Assembly: GCA_050184225.1 (NCBI GenBank)
Contig: JBFXAN010000049.1
Span: 1 to 40,986 of the forward strand
Length of the DNA: 40,986 nucleotides
Source: JBFXAN01 sp050184225
GTDB lineage: Bacteria > Chloroflexota > Dehalococcoidia > CAUJGQ01
Direction: 5' to 3'
Shown here piece by piece: positions 33,191-40,986 of this stretch. The position numbers were made by a program, and so were the translations under genes. Within the stretch, counting starts at the first letter, position 1. Each line of letters opens with the position of its first letter. Under the pieces are notes generated by a model. The model searched no databases. It was not told the DNA's origin and was given only the letters and a program-made list of their open reading frames with translations.

Positions 33191-33848
33191 CGGCGGAAAC
33201 GGCGTAGCGGGTCGACCAATCATCGTGCCCATACAACAACCGCTCGGCATCGTCGAGCCAGGCGATGACGGCGTCGATCCCTTCGCCGGTCTTGCAGTTG
33301 GTAAAGATCGTCGGCCGGCGGTCGCGTACCTCGTTCGAGTCCGACTCCATCACCGCGAGGCGCGCGCCGACCAGATCGGCGAGGTCGGTCTTATTGATCA
33401 CGAGCAGATCGGCCTGGATCAGACCAGGGCCGCGCTTGCGCGGGATCTTCTCCCCACCGGCCACATCAATCACATAGATCGACAGGTCGGCCAGGGCAGG
33501 ACTGAACGTCAGCGTGAGGTTATCGCCGCCGCTCTCGATGAAGAGCCGGTCCGCGCTCGGGAAACGCGACTCGAGGTCTTCGATCGCGAGGAGGTTGCCG
33601 CTCGGATCTTCGCGGACGGCGCTGTGCGGGCAGGTGCCCGTCTCAACGCCGACGACCCGCTCCGGCGCGATCACGCCGGCCAGGGTGCGACGGACGTGCT
33701 CGGCGTCCTCGGTCGTCACGACATCGTTGGTGACGATCAGCACCTGCTCCCCACGCGCGACGAGCCTCGGCACGATCGCCTCGATCAGAGCGGTCTTGCC
33801 GGTCCCAACCGGACCGCCAACACCGATATGGACCCGCGCTCGTGTCAT
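33183..33848 (-). CDS. ureG: Urease accessory GTPase UreG
   Basis: UreG carries nickel to urease and uses GTP hydrolysis to trigger its release. The 221-residue protein has the P-loop GPVGTGKTALIEA, switch region TNDVVTTEDAEHV, the Ni/Zn-binding CPH motif in GTCPHSAVREDPSGNL, ESGGDNLTLTFSPALADLSIYVIDVAGGEKIPRKRGPG, and the GTP-specificity motif NKTDLA. It lacks the histidine-rich N-terminal tail found in some UreG proteins. GGAGG precedes ATG 33848; 18 bases separate it from ureF. Its 3' end overlaps ureD. Confidence 0.97.
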   Translation of the reverse strand: MTRARVHIGVGGPVGTGKTALIEAIVPRLVARGEQVLIVTNDVVTTEDAEHVRRTLAGVIAPERVVGVETGTCPHSAVREDPSGNLLAIEDLESRFPSADRLFIESGGDNLTLTFSPALADLSIYVIDVAGGEKIPRKRGPGLIQADLLVINKTDLADLVGARLAVMESDSNEVRDRRPTIFTNCKTGEGIDAVIAWLDDAERLLYGHDDWSTRYAVSADD

Positions 33849-33866
33849 GGTAGGAAACCTCCAATC

Positions 33867-34551
33867 CTAGGATGAGAACAGTCGCACGGTGGCGGTTTCG
33901 TGGCGCATCGCCCAGATCTCAAGCTGAGGCGCGGCGCCGGCCATGGCGAGCGGGTCGGCTTCGACAGCCTCGATTGCGAACCGCTGCATCAGCGGACGAA
34001 GTTCCACGAGAATCGACTGCACGTCGTCGTGCGAGATGCGCAGAAGCCGGAGGCCGGCGCCGAGAAACCCGCTCGCGGCGGTCCAGAGCGCCAGCGCCGC
34101 GGCCTGCTCCGGCGTGTTGCCGGCAAGCCCCGCGATCGCACCGAGCACACACGCCTGGTTGCCCGGTGTGTTTCCAGCGCGGACGCGATCGCGGAGCGAT
34201 TGCAACCATGGGTGCTGTTCGGCCGATGCAGCCGTGTCGAGCATCCGCCGGCCGATCCGCGCAGAGGCGTCCCGCGGCTCGCGGGCGGCGCGGGTGGCGC
34301 TGAGCCGCCGATCGATCTCGGTGAAAGACTCCAGGTCATGGCGGGTCGCCGACACGGAACACGCCGCCGCCGCCACTGCGTCGGTTGGGCCGGTTTGATG
34401 GCGCAGGAGCGAGCGGCATGCGCCCGCCAGCGAGTCGCGGTCGGTCACGTCACCGGCGGCAACCGCTGTTTCGAGTCCCCAGCTGTTCGCGAAGGCGCCG
34501 GCCGGATAGGCGCTGTCGCCGTACTGGAGCGCGATCAGGAACGCGGTCGTA

Positions 34552-34559
<8 letters not shown>
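33867..34559 (-). CDS. ureF: Urease accessory protein UreF
   Basis: UreF is the activator that gates GTPase activity during nickel insertion. The about 230-residue, all-helical protein shows ALQYGDSAYPAGAFANSWGLETAVAAG (the family's S-x-P-x-G-x-F/Y signature), PWLQSLRDRVRAGNTPGNQACVLGAIAG and RLLRISHDDVQSILVELRP. No ATG lies at the right place; homology begins at TTG 34559 (LSDTTAFL), which overlaps the ureC stop as TTGTCTGA, mirroring the ATGACTAA overlap of ureG and ureD. Translation is therefore probably coupled to ureC. Confidence 0.93.
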
Positions 34560-36266
<1,707 letters not shown>

Positions 36267-36270
<4 letters not shown>

Positions 36271-36644
36271 GCTCCGCGCTCCTCTGCTGTGATGAAGCCG
36301 CGCGCCTGCGCCTGGGCGATGACTCGGCCCACCCCGGCGGCGGTTGAACCATTGACGAGGCCATTGAAACCGACGGCACGGCGCGACCCGCCGAGCGTAA
36401 CGAGCGTCACGTCGCGGATGTCGCCCGGCTCGAACCGGACGGCTGTCCCCGCGGGGATATCCAGGCGCATGCCGAACGCGGCATGGCGGTCGAAGTGGAG
36501 GGCGCGGTTGACTTCAAAGAAGTGAAAGTGTGACCCGACCTGGATCGCCCGGTCGCCGGTGTTGCTGACTGTAATTGTTGTCGTCGGGCGGCCGGCATTC
36601 AGGTCGATCGGTTCGTCCGAAAGGATGTATGGCATCGTGTGCAT
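36267..36644 (-). CDS. ureB: Urease subunit beta
   Basis: The 125-residue beta subunit of urease, a structural partner of UreC. It shows the family run LNAGRPTTTITVSNTGDRAIQVGSHFHFFEVNRALHFDR, AFGMRLDIPAGTAVRFEPGDIRDVTLV and GGSRRAVGFNGLVNG. Subunits are separate (gamma, beta, alpha), as in most bacteria, rather than fused as in Helicobacter. Its stop overlaps the ureC start (ATGA) and it begins nine bases after the ureA stop, so the three are translated in step. Confidence 0.97.
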
Positions 36645-36653
36645 CGAGGCGCC

Positions 36654-36956
36654 TCACTGAATCGGGTCGTGGCAGGTGACGAGCTTGGTTCCATCCGGGA
36701 AGGTGGCCTCGACCTGGACCGCCGGCACGAGGTCCGGCACGCCGTCCATGCACTCGGTCCGGCGGACGATGGTGCGGCCGAGGTCCATCAATTCGGGCAC
36801 GGTCCTGCCGTCGCGGGCGCCTTCGAGGATCGCCTCGGTGATCAGCGCGATCGCCTCGGCATAGTTGAGCAGCGTGCCGCGGTTCCGGCGCTTGCGGGCG
36901 AGGTCGGCAAGGACGTAGATCCAGAGTTTCTCCATCTCACGCGGTGTGAGCATCAT
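36654..36956 (-). CDS. ureA: Urease subunit gamma
   Basis: The 100-residue gamma subunit of urease. It opens MMLTPREMEKLWIYVLADLARKRRNRG and contains LNYAEAIALITEAILEGARDGRTVPELMDLGRTIVRRTECMDGVPDLVPAVQVEATFPDGTKLV, the standard family sequence at the standard length. It is the first urease gene, 132 bases downstream of urtE on the same strand. That gap holds a short dispersed repeat and may also carry an internal promoter, which cannot be judged by eye. Confidence 0.97.
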   Translation of the reverse strand: MMLTPREMEKLWIYVLADLARKRRNRGTLLNYAEAIALITEAILEGARDGRTVPELMDLGRTIVRRTECMDGVPDLVPAVQVEATFPDGTKLVTCHDPIQ

Positions 36957-37052
36957 GTCTGGTTGATCGCCTCCGGAGCAGAGTCATGCGTGTCGGCCTG
37001 ACGCCATGCTACGCCATCCTCTCGACACACTATCAGGCCGGCATGCCGATCC

Positions 37053-37074
37053 TGGAAGCCCGCGCTCCCAGGAT
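37053..37074. repeat. Short palindromic repeat, copy 2 (GCCCGCGCTCCCAGGAT family)
   Basis: This 22-base stretch matches 11089-11110 at 21 positions. With the preceding GATCCTGG it also forms its own inverted pair (GATCCTGG...CCAGGATC). It lies between ureA and urtE on the operon's path, so it could soften read-through between transport and urease genes. Confidence 0.5.
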
Positions 37075-37088
37075 CGAAGTACACATGC

Positions 37089-37838
37089 CTACACGGCCAG
37101 ATAGGTACGCAGCGCATCGAGGTCGATCGAATCGGGCGCACCATGCAGCACAATTGAACCGGTTTCCATCACGTAGCACTGGTCGGCGACCGAGAGGGCG
37201 AAGTCGAGAAATTGTTCGACCAGCAGGATCGACATCGTGCCGCGGAGCGACGCGATCACCCGCTCGATCTCTTCGACGATCGACGGCTGGATGCCCTCGG
37301 TTGGCTCGTCGAGCAGCAGCAGGCGGGGCCGGCTGATGAGGGCGCGGCCGACGGCGAGCTGTTGTTGCTGGCCACCGCTGAGCAGCCCGGCGGTGCGGCG
37401 GCTCATCTGCTTGAGCACCGGGAACAACGCATAGATGCGTTCGATATCACCGTCGTCCCTTCCGCCCACCGGTTCCAGGCCGACCATCAGGTTTTCGTAG
37501 ACGGAGAGCAGGGGAAAGATGCCCCGTCCCTGCGGTACGTAGCCGATACCGGAACGGGCACGCCGGTACGACGGCCAGCGGCTGATATCGTTCCCCTCGT
37601 AATACAAATGGCCGCGGCGGATCGGCAGCGCGCCGATCACCGACTTGAGGAGTGTCGTCTTGCCGGCGCCGTTGCGTCCCATCAGCGCGACGACCTGGCC
37701 GGGAACCACCTCGAGGTTGATATCCTGGACGACGACGCTCTGACCGTAGGCAACCGTCATGTTGACGGTGCGCAGGATGTCGCCGGTGCGGTCGCCGGCG
37801 ATCGTTCGGGATTGTCGTTGCGAGCGGATCGAGATCAT
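37089..37838 (-). CDS. urtE: Urea ABC transporter ATP-binding subunit UrtE
   Basis: A 249-residue ABC ATPase of the branched-chain amino-acid/urea group. Walker A is GRNGAGKTTLLKSVIG, the Q-loop lies in GYVPQGRGIFPLLSVYENL, the ABC signature is LLSGGQQQQLAVGRAL, Walker B is LLLLDEPTEGIQPSIV, and the H-loop is replaced by ILLVEQFLDFALSVAD, as is usual in LivF/UrtE-type subunits. It begins with a 20-residue basic extension. The start overlaps the urtD stop by four bases. Adjacent urease genes favour urea as the substrate over amino acids. Confidence 0.94.
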   Translation of the reverse strand: MISIRSQRQSRTIAGDRTGDILRTVNMTVAYGQSVVVQDINLEVVPGQVVALMGRNGAGKTTLLKSVIGALPIRRGHLYYEGNDISRWPSYRRARSGIGYVPQGRGIFPLLSVYENLMVGLEPVGGRDDGDIERIYALFPVLKQMSRRTAGLLSGGQQQQLAVGRALISRPRLLLLDEPTEGIQPSIVEEIERVIASLRGTMSILLVEQFLDFALSVADQCYVMETGSIVLHGAPDSIDLDALRTYLAV

Positions 37839-38596
37839 ACCGGCTGCTCCACGGCGGATCGGCCGAGATAGACCTCGATCACCTGCGGCTCCTGCTGTAC
37901 CTGTTCCATCGGTCCTTCCGCGATCACCCGGCCCATGTGGAGCACGGTGACGGTGCGCGAGTAGCTCCGCACGAACTCCATATCGTGCTCGGTAATGATG
38001 ATCGTGTGCTGATGCTCCAACGAGTGGAGCAGCTCGCCGGTCTTGTCTCGCTCCCGCCGAGTCATGCCCGCCACCGGCTCGTCGAGCAGCACCAGCTTCG
38101 GATCTTGGACGAGCAGCATCCCGATCTCAAGCCACTGTCGCTCACCATGCGAGAGTTCGCCGGCGACGGTGGTCGCGCGTGAGTCAAGCCCGACCCGTTC
38201 CAAGCCCGCCATGATCCGATCGCGCTCCGATCGCGGCGCCCGGCCGAAGAGCGAGAAGAGCGGTCGCCGGAAGCCGAGCGCCACCTGGAGGTTCTCGTAA
38301 CAGGTAAGGCTGTTATAGACGGACGGCGTCTGGAACTTGCGGCCGATGCCGCGATGCACGAGCGCGTGCTCGGGCAATCGCGTGATGTCGTGCAGTTCGT
38401 CGTAGAGGACACGTCCCCCGGACGGCCGCACTTTGCCGGTGAGCATGTCCAGCAGCGTCGTCTTGCCCGCGCCGTTCGGCCCGATCAAGAACCGCAGCTC
38501 GCCGTACTCAACCGAGAGATTGAGCTTGTCGAGGACCGTGAAGCCGTCGAAGGAGACGGTCGCGCCCTCGACGCGCAGAATATAGTTACTCCCCAT
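37835..38596 (-). CDS. urtD: Urea ABC transporter ATP-binding subunit UrtD
   Basis: A 253-residue ABC ATPase, LivG/UrtD-like. It has VEGATVSFDGFTVLDKLNLSV, Walker A GPNGAGKTTLLDMLTG, GIGRKFQTPSVYNSLTCYENL, the signature ELSHGERQWLEIGM (H in place of G, as is common in UrtD), Walker B LVLLDEPVAGMTRRE and the H-loop TIIITEHDMEFVRS. The urtC stop overlaps its start by 11 bases and its own stop overlaps urtE by four, so all three are coupled. Confidence 0.95.
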   Translation of the reverse strand: MGSNYILRVEGATVSFDGFTVLDKLNLSVEYGELRFLIGPNGAGKTTLLDMLTGKVRPSGGRVLYDELHDITRLPEHALVHRGIGRKFQTPSVYNSLTCYENLQVALGFRRPLFSLFGRAPRSERDRIMAGLERVGLDSRATTVAGELSHGERQWLEIGMLLVQDPKLVLLDEPVAGMTRRERDKTGELLHSLEHQHTIIITEHDMEFVRSYSRTVTVLHMGRVIAEGPMEQVQQEPQVIEVYLGRSAVEQPV

Positions 38597-39755
38597 GGAC
38601 GATCACCTGTGCTTCTGGTTCGTCGCGCCCGCCGGCGATCGGACGTGGGCGCGGCCGGCGTTCACGCCTGGTGACGGCACGCAACCGCTCCAGCGCCATC
38701 TGCACGAACCCGACGATCCCAGCCGGAAAGAGCAGGACCGACCCGATGAAGAGGGCGCCGAGAAAATACTGCCAGATATCGGGGAAGGCTTCGCTGAGGT
38801 TGCTCTTGGCGGCGCCGACGACGACCGCCCCGATCACAGCGCCGGTCAACGTGCCGCGACCACCGACTGCGACCCAGATCACCATCTCGACCGACGGCAC
38901 GACGCCGAGGTTGGCCGGTGAGATGATGCCGACCTGCGGCACAAAGAGCGCCCCGGCGAGGCCCGCCATCGCTCCGGCGATCGCGAAGGTCGTCGCCTTG
39001 ATCAGGACGACATTGTAGCCGGAGAACCGGACGCGGTTCTCGTCGTCGCGGATGGCGACGAGCAGCTTGCCGAAGCGGGAGCGGGTGATCTGCCGGCTCA
39101 GCAGGAACACGAGACCGAGGGCGACGACCGTAACGTAGTACAGCGTCCGCTGGGTATCGGGCGCGGCGACGTACCGGCCGAAGATCGTGGTGTAGTTGGT
39201 GAGGCCGTTGGTGCCGCCCGTGTACGCCTGCTGGCTGACAAAGAAGATGCTGAGGATGAGCGCCATCGCCTGCGTGATGATCGAGAAGTACACGCCCGTC
39301 ACGCGGCTGCGAAAGATGAAATAGCCGAGTGCGAACGCCAATATCCCGGGACCGATCATCGCCATCGGTAGCGCAAACCAGGGATAGCGGAACGGCGCCC
39401 AGAACCAGGGCATCGACTCCAACCCGCTCCAGTTCATGAAGTCGGGGATGTCGCCGTCGGCGGCCACCAGCTTGAGGTACATGGCCATCGCGTAGCCGCC
39501 CAAGCCGAAGAAGACGCCCTGTCCGAGGCTGAGCATGCCGCCGTACCCCCAGAGCAGGTCAAGGCCGATGGCGATGATCGCGAAGGTGAGGAACTTCGCC
39601 AACAAGTTCAGCCGAAACTCCGAGAGCATCGCCGGCGCGACGACGAGCAGGATCAGGGCCGCGATGGCGAAGGGGATCATGCCGCGGAGCGCGGGCAGCA
39701 GTGTCGAGGGGTGGCGACGCGAAAGCGCGGGGTTCATCTTACTCACCGTCCTCAT
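38586..39755 (-). CDS. urtC: Urea ABC transporter permease UrtC
   Basis: A 389-residue LivM/UrtC-type permease with about nine or ten hydrophobic helices. Family marks are FAIIAIGLDLLWGYGGMLSLGQGVFFGLGGYAMAMYLKL, the UrtC-typical insertion with DIPDFMNWSGLESMPWFW, and ATTFAIAGAMAGLAGALFVPQVGIISPANLGVVPSVEMVIWVAVGGRGTLTGAVIGA. It ends in an Arg-rich cytoplasmic tail. ATG 39755 overlaps the urtB stop by four bases; the alternative ATG 39737 would lose only six residues. The upstream extension of the frame falls inside urtB and is discarded. Confidence 0.94.
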   Translation of the reverse strand: MRTVSKMNPALSRRHPSTLLPALRGMIPFAIAALILLVVAPAMLSEFRLNLLAKFLTFAIIAIGLDLLWGYGGMLSLGQGVFFGLGGYAMAMYLKLVAADGDIPDFMNWSGLESMPWFWAPFRYPWFALPMAMIGPGILAFALGYFIFRSRVTGVYFSIITQAMALILSIFFVSQQAYTGGTNGLTNYTTIFGRYVAAPDTQRTLYYVTVVALGLVFLLSRQITRSRFGKLLVAIRDDENRVRFSGYNVVLIKATTFAIAGAMAGLAGALFVPQVGIISPANLGVVPSVEMVIWVAVGGRGTLTGAVIGAVVVGAAKSNLSEAFPDIWQYFLGALFIGSVLLFPAGIVGFVQMALERLRAVTRRERRPRPRPIAGGRDEPEAQVIVHGE

Positions 39756-40648
39756 CGCGTCCGCGCCCGGACCAGACCGGAGGGTCGCCACTGCAGGAAG
39801 GCGATCACCAGGACAAAGACGATCACCTTCGCCATCGACGCCGTGGTGCTGTACTCGATGAAGGTATTCAGTCCCCCGATCGCGAAGGCGGCGACGACCG
39901 TGCCGAGCAACTGCCCCACACCGCCGAGGACGACGACGAGGAACGCATCGACGAGATAGTACGTACCGAGCGACGGCCCGACCGGCCCGATCAGCGAGAG
40001 GGCACAGCCGGCGACACCCGCCAATCCCGAACCGAGCGCGAAGGTCAGCGCATCGACCCGCTGGGTGTTGACGCCGAGAGCGCCGGCCATCGATCGATTC
40101 TGCATTGCCGCACGCATACGCCGGCCGGCAGGGGTGCGGGTCATGTAGTAGAAGACGCCGGCGAGGCACAGGGCGGCGAGGGCGATGATGAAGATCCGCT
40201 TGTAGGGCAAGAGCAACGTCGCCGTGATCGTGAGGCCGCCGTTGAGCCAGGGTGGGCTGATCACCTGGACATTGGGAGCGCCGAAGATGCTCCGCGCCGC
40301 CTGCTGGAGGACGAGCGCCACACCCCAGGTGGCAAGCAGCGTGTCGAGCGGCCGTCCGTAGAGGCGGTTGATCAGCGTGCGCTCCAGGAGCAGGCCGAGC
40401 AACGCCGCCACGAGGAACGCGACCGGCAACGTCACGAGGAAGTAGATCTCCAAACCCGCATTACCAAACGAGCCCAAGAACCACCGTTGCATTACATAGG
40501 CTGTATAGGCGCCGATCATGATGAATTCGCCGTGCGCCATATTGATCACATTCATGAGGCCGAAGGAAAACGCCAGACCGAGCGCAACCAAGAGCAGAAT
40601 GGAACCAACGCTGACGGCGTTGAACGTCTGTGACAACCAAAGGTCCAT
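39752..40648 (-). CDS. urtB: Urea ABC transporter permease UrtB
   Basis: A 298-residue LivH/UrtB-type permease with about eight helices. It starts MDLWLSQTFNAVSVGSILLLVALGLAFSFGLMNVINMAHGEFIMIGAYTAYV, whose FGLMNVINMAHGEF is the group's signature. Later come ERTLINRLYGRPLDTLLATWGVALVLQQAARSIFGAPNVQV and LGVNTQRVDALTFALGSGLAGVAGCAL. ATG 40648 is preceded by GGGGGG six bases away. It follows urtA after a 231-base gap holding two hairpins. It overlaps urtC by four bases. Confidence 0.95.
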   Translation of the reverse strand: MDLWLSQTFNAVSVGSILLLVALGLAFSFGLMNVINMAHGEFIMIGAYTAYVMQRWFLGSFGNAGLEIYFLVTLPVAFLVAALLGLLLERTLINRLYGRPLDTLLATWGVALVLQQAARSIFGAPNVQVISPPWLNGGLTITATLLLPYKRIFIIALAALCLAGVFYYMTRTPAGRRMRAAMQNRSMAGALGVNTQRVDALTFALGSGLAGVAGCALSLIGPVGPSLGTYYLVDAFLVVVLGGVGQLLGTVVAAFAIGGLNTFIEYSTTASMAKVIVFVLVIAFLQWRPSGLVRARTR

Positions 40649-40696
40649 TGTCCCCCCTTGTGATCGTGCTGGTGAATTGAAACCGGCGGTCACTCT

Positions 40697-40774
40697 GTCA
40701 TCCTGAGCGAAGCGAAGGATCTCGCGTCCATTGCTTCAGCCAACCGCGAGATCCTTCGCTTCGCTCAGGATGAC
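40697..40774. repeat. Dispersed 30-bp-arm hairpin repeat, copy 2
   Basis: Arms 40697-40726 and 40745-40774 are perfect reverse complements over 30 bases with an 18-base loop. The arm shares 27 or more bases with the copy at 23452, while the loops differ completely. It lies within the urtA-urtB gap, 48 bases upstream of the urtB start, so it would be transcribed as part of the operon and could protect or attenuate the downstream message. Confidence 0.85.
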
Positions 40775-40814
40775 TTGGCGATCGGTTGTCGCCTTTCTCG
40801 ACGGGTTCAATCAT

Positions 40815-40847
40815 GCGTGGGTGGGGCGAACCGGACCCCACCCACGC
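40815..40847 (-). terminator. Hairpin downstream of urtA (possible attenuator)
   Basis: A 12-bp perfect stem (GCGTGGGTGGGG and complement, arms 40815-40826 and 40836-40847) with a 9-base loop lies 33 bases past the urtA stop. It is very GC-rich but lacks a T-run on the minus strand. A partial terminator that lowers urtBCDE relative to the binding protein would suit ABC operons. Confidence 0.5.
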
Positions 40848-40879
40848 GGGCAGCCGTTGGCCCGTGGCGCGGCTGCAGC

Positions 40880-40986
40880 CTAGTTGTCCTTCTTCTCCTT
40901 GGCGAACTCGCTACCCCAGCCGTAAGACTCCAGATAGGGATCGGGATCGACGGGCTTGCCGGTGCTCCAGATCTCTTCGATCAGGC
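40880..40986 (-). CDS. urtA: Urea ABC transporter substrate-binding protein UrtA, C-terminal end (partial)
   Basis: The last 35 codons of a minus-strand gene that continues past the window edge. The visible protein is LIEEIWSTGKPVDPDP then YLESYGWGSEFAKEKKDN and a TAG stop at 40880. The W-x-T-x-K-P-x-x-P-D-P-Y-L ending is typical of UrtA-type extracellular urea-binding proteins. Position ahead of urtBCDE fits. The start, signal peptide and lipobox lie outside the window. Confidence 0.75.
   Translation of the reverse strand, partial: LIEEIWSTGKPVDPDPYLESYGWGSEFAKEKKDN

Noticed and set aside
39756..40169. Upstream extension of the urtC frame
   Set aside because: It runs inside urtB in another frame; the ATGA overlap at 39752-39755 gives a proper start.

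Overview
The window looks like a high-GC chromosomal segment of a Chloroflexota bacterium, most likely of the Thermomicrobia/Sphaerobacter type. This is an inference from gene content: an XRE/NB-ARC/TPR regulator, F420-type LLM oxidoreductase, LppP/LprE-type and MMPL proteins, several CaiB-family CoA-transferases, and dense codon use typical of high-GC genomes. There is no rRNA gene to settle it. No phage, integrase, transposase or CRISPR array is visible.

Left part (1-13,400): two small minus-strand genes lie between a pair of imperfect direct repeats and precede a large STAND-type regulator (1101-3863). Next come a DUF4258/DUF2283 small-gene pair and biosynthetic arginine decarboxylase speA. 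A copy of the first 49 bases of the speA start region sits just before the DUF4258 gene, as if the pair had landed at the 5' end of speA. A 162-bp palindromic MITE-like element separates speA from chrA and supplies the chrA stop codon. Further genes are a SurA-N-like membrane protein, an SMP-30 lactonase, an SDR, an LLM oxidoreductase, an LppP/LprE-like secreted protein and a PsiE-like membrane protein.

Middle (13,400-32,300): a CoA-hydrolase/transferase is followed by a class III PhaC-like enzyme translationally coupled to a GNAT. Then come a zinc ribbon, a methyltransferase, a RimJ-like GNAT and a ClpP-like protease on the minus strand. A NarL-type response regulator precedes a protein with two tandem B-box-like zinc fingers. 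Next are a CaiB transferase, rarA, an AlkD-like repair protein, a phosphoglycerate-mutase-like phosphatase, a CoA-type NUDIX hydrolase, a tRNA-Met(CAU), an 810-residue double CaiB fusion, an MMPL transporter and a GAF histidine kinase.

Right end (32,300-40,986): one minus-strand urea module, read from right to left as urtA (only its 3' end in the window), urtB, urtC, urtD, urtE, ureA, ureB, ureC, ureF, ureG, ureD. It couples high-affinity urea import to a complete nickel urease with accessory proteins UreF, UreG and UreD; no ureE is seen. Most junctions within it overlap by 4-11 bases, which implies translational coupling.

Three families of short palindromic repeats are spread through intergenic gaps: the 162-bp element, a perfect 30-bp-arm hairpin present twice, and a shorter repeat present twice. 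No wholly new multi-gene system stands out. The best leads are the speA 5' duplication with the DUF4258/DUF2283 pair, the double CaiB fusion lacking the canonical catalytic aspartate in both halves, the tandem B-box protein, and the repeat-flanked small genes beside the STAND regulator.
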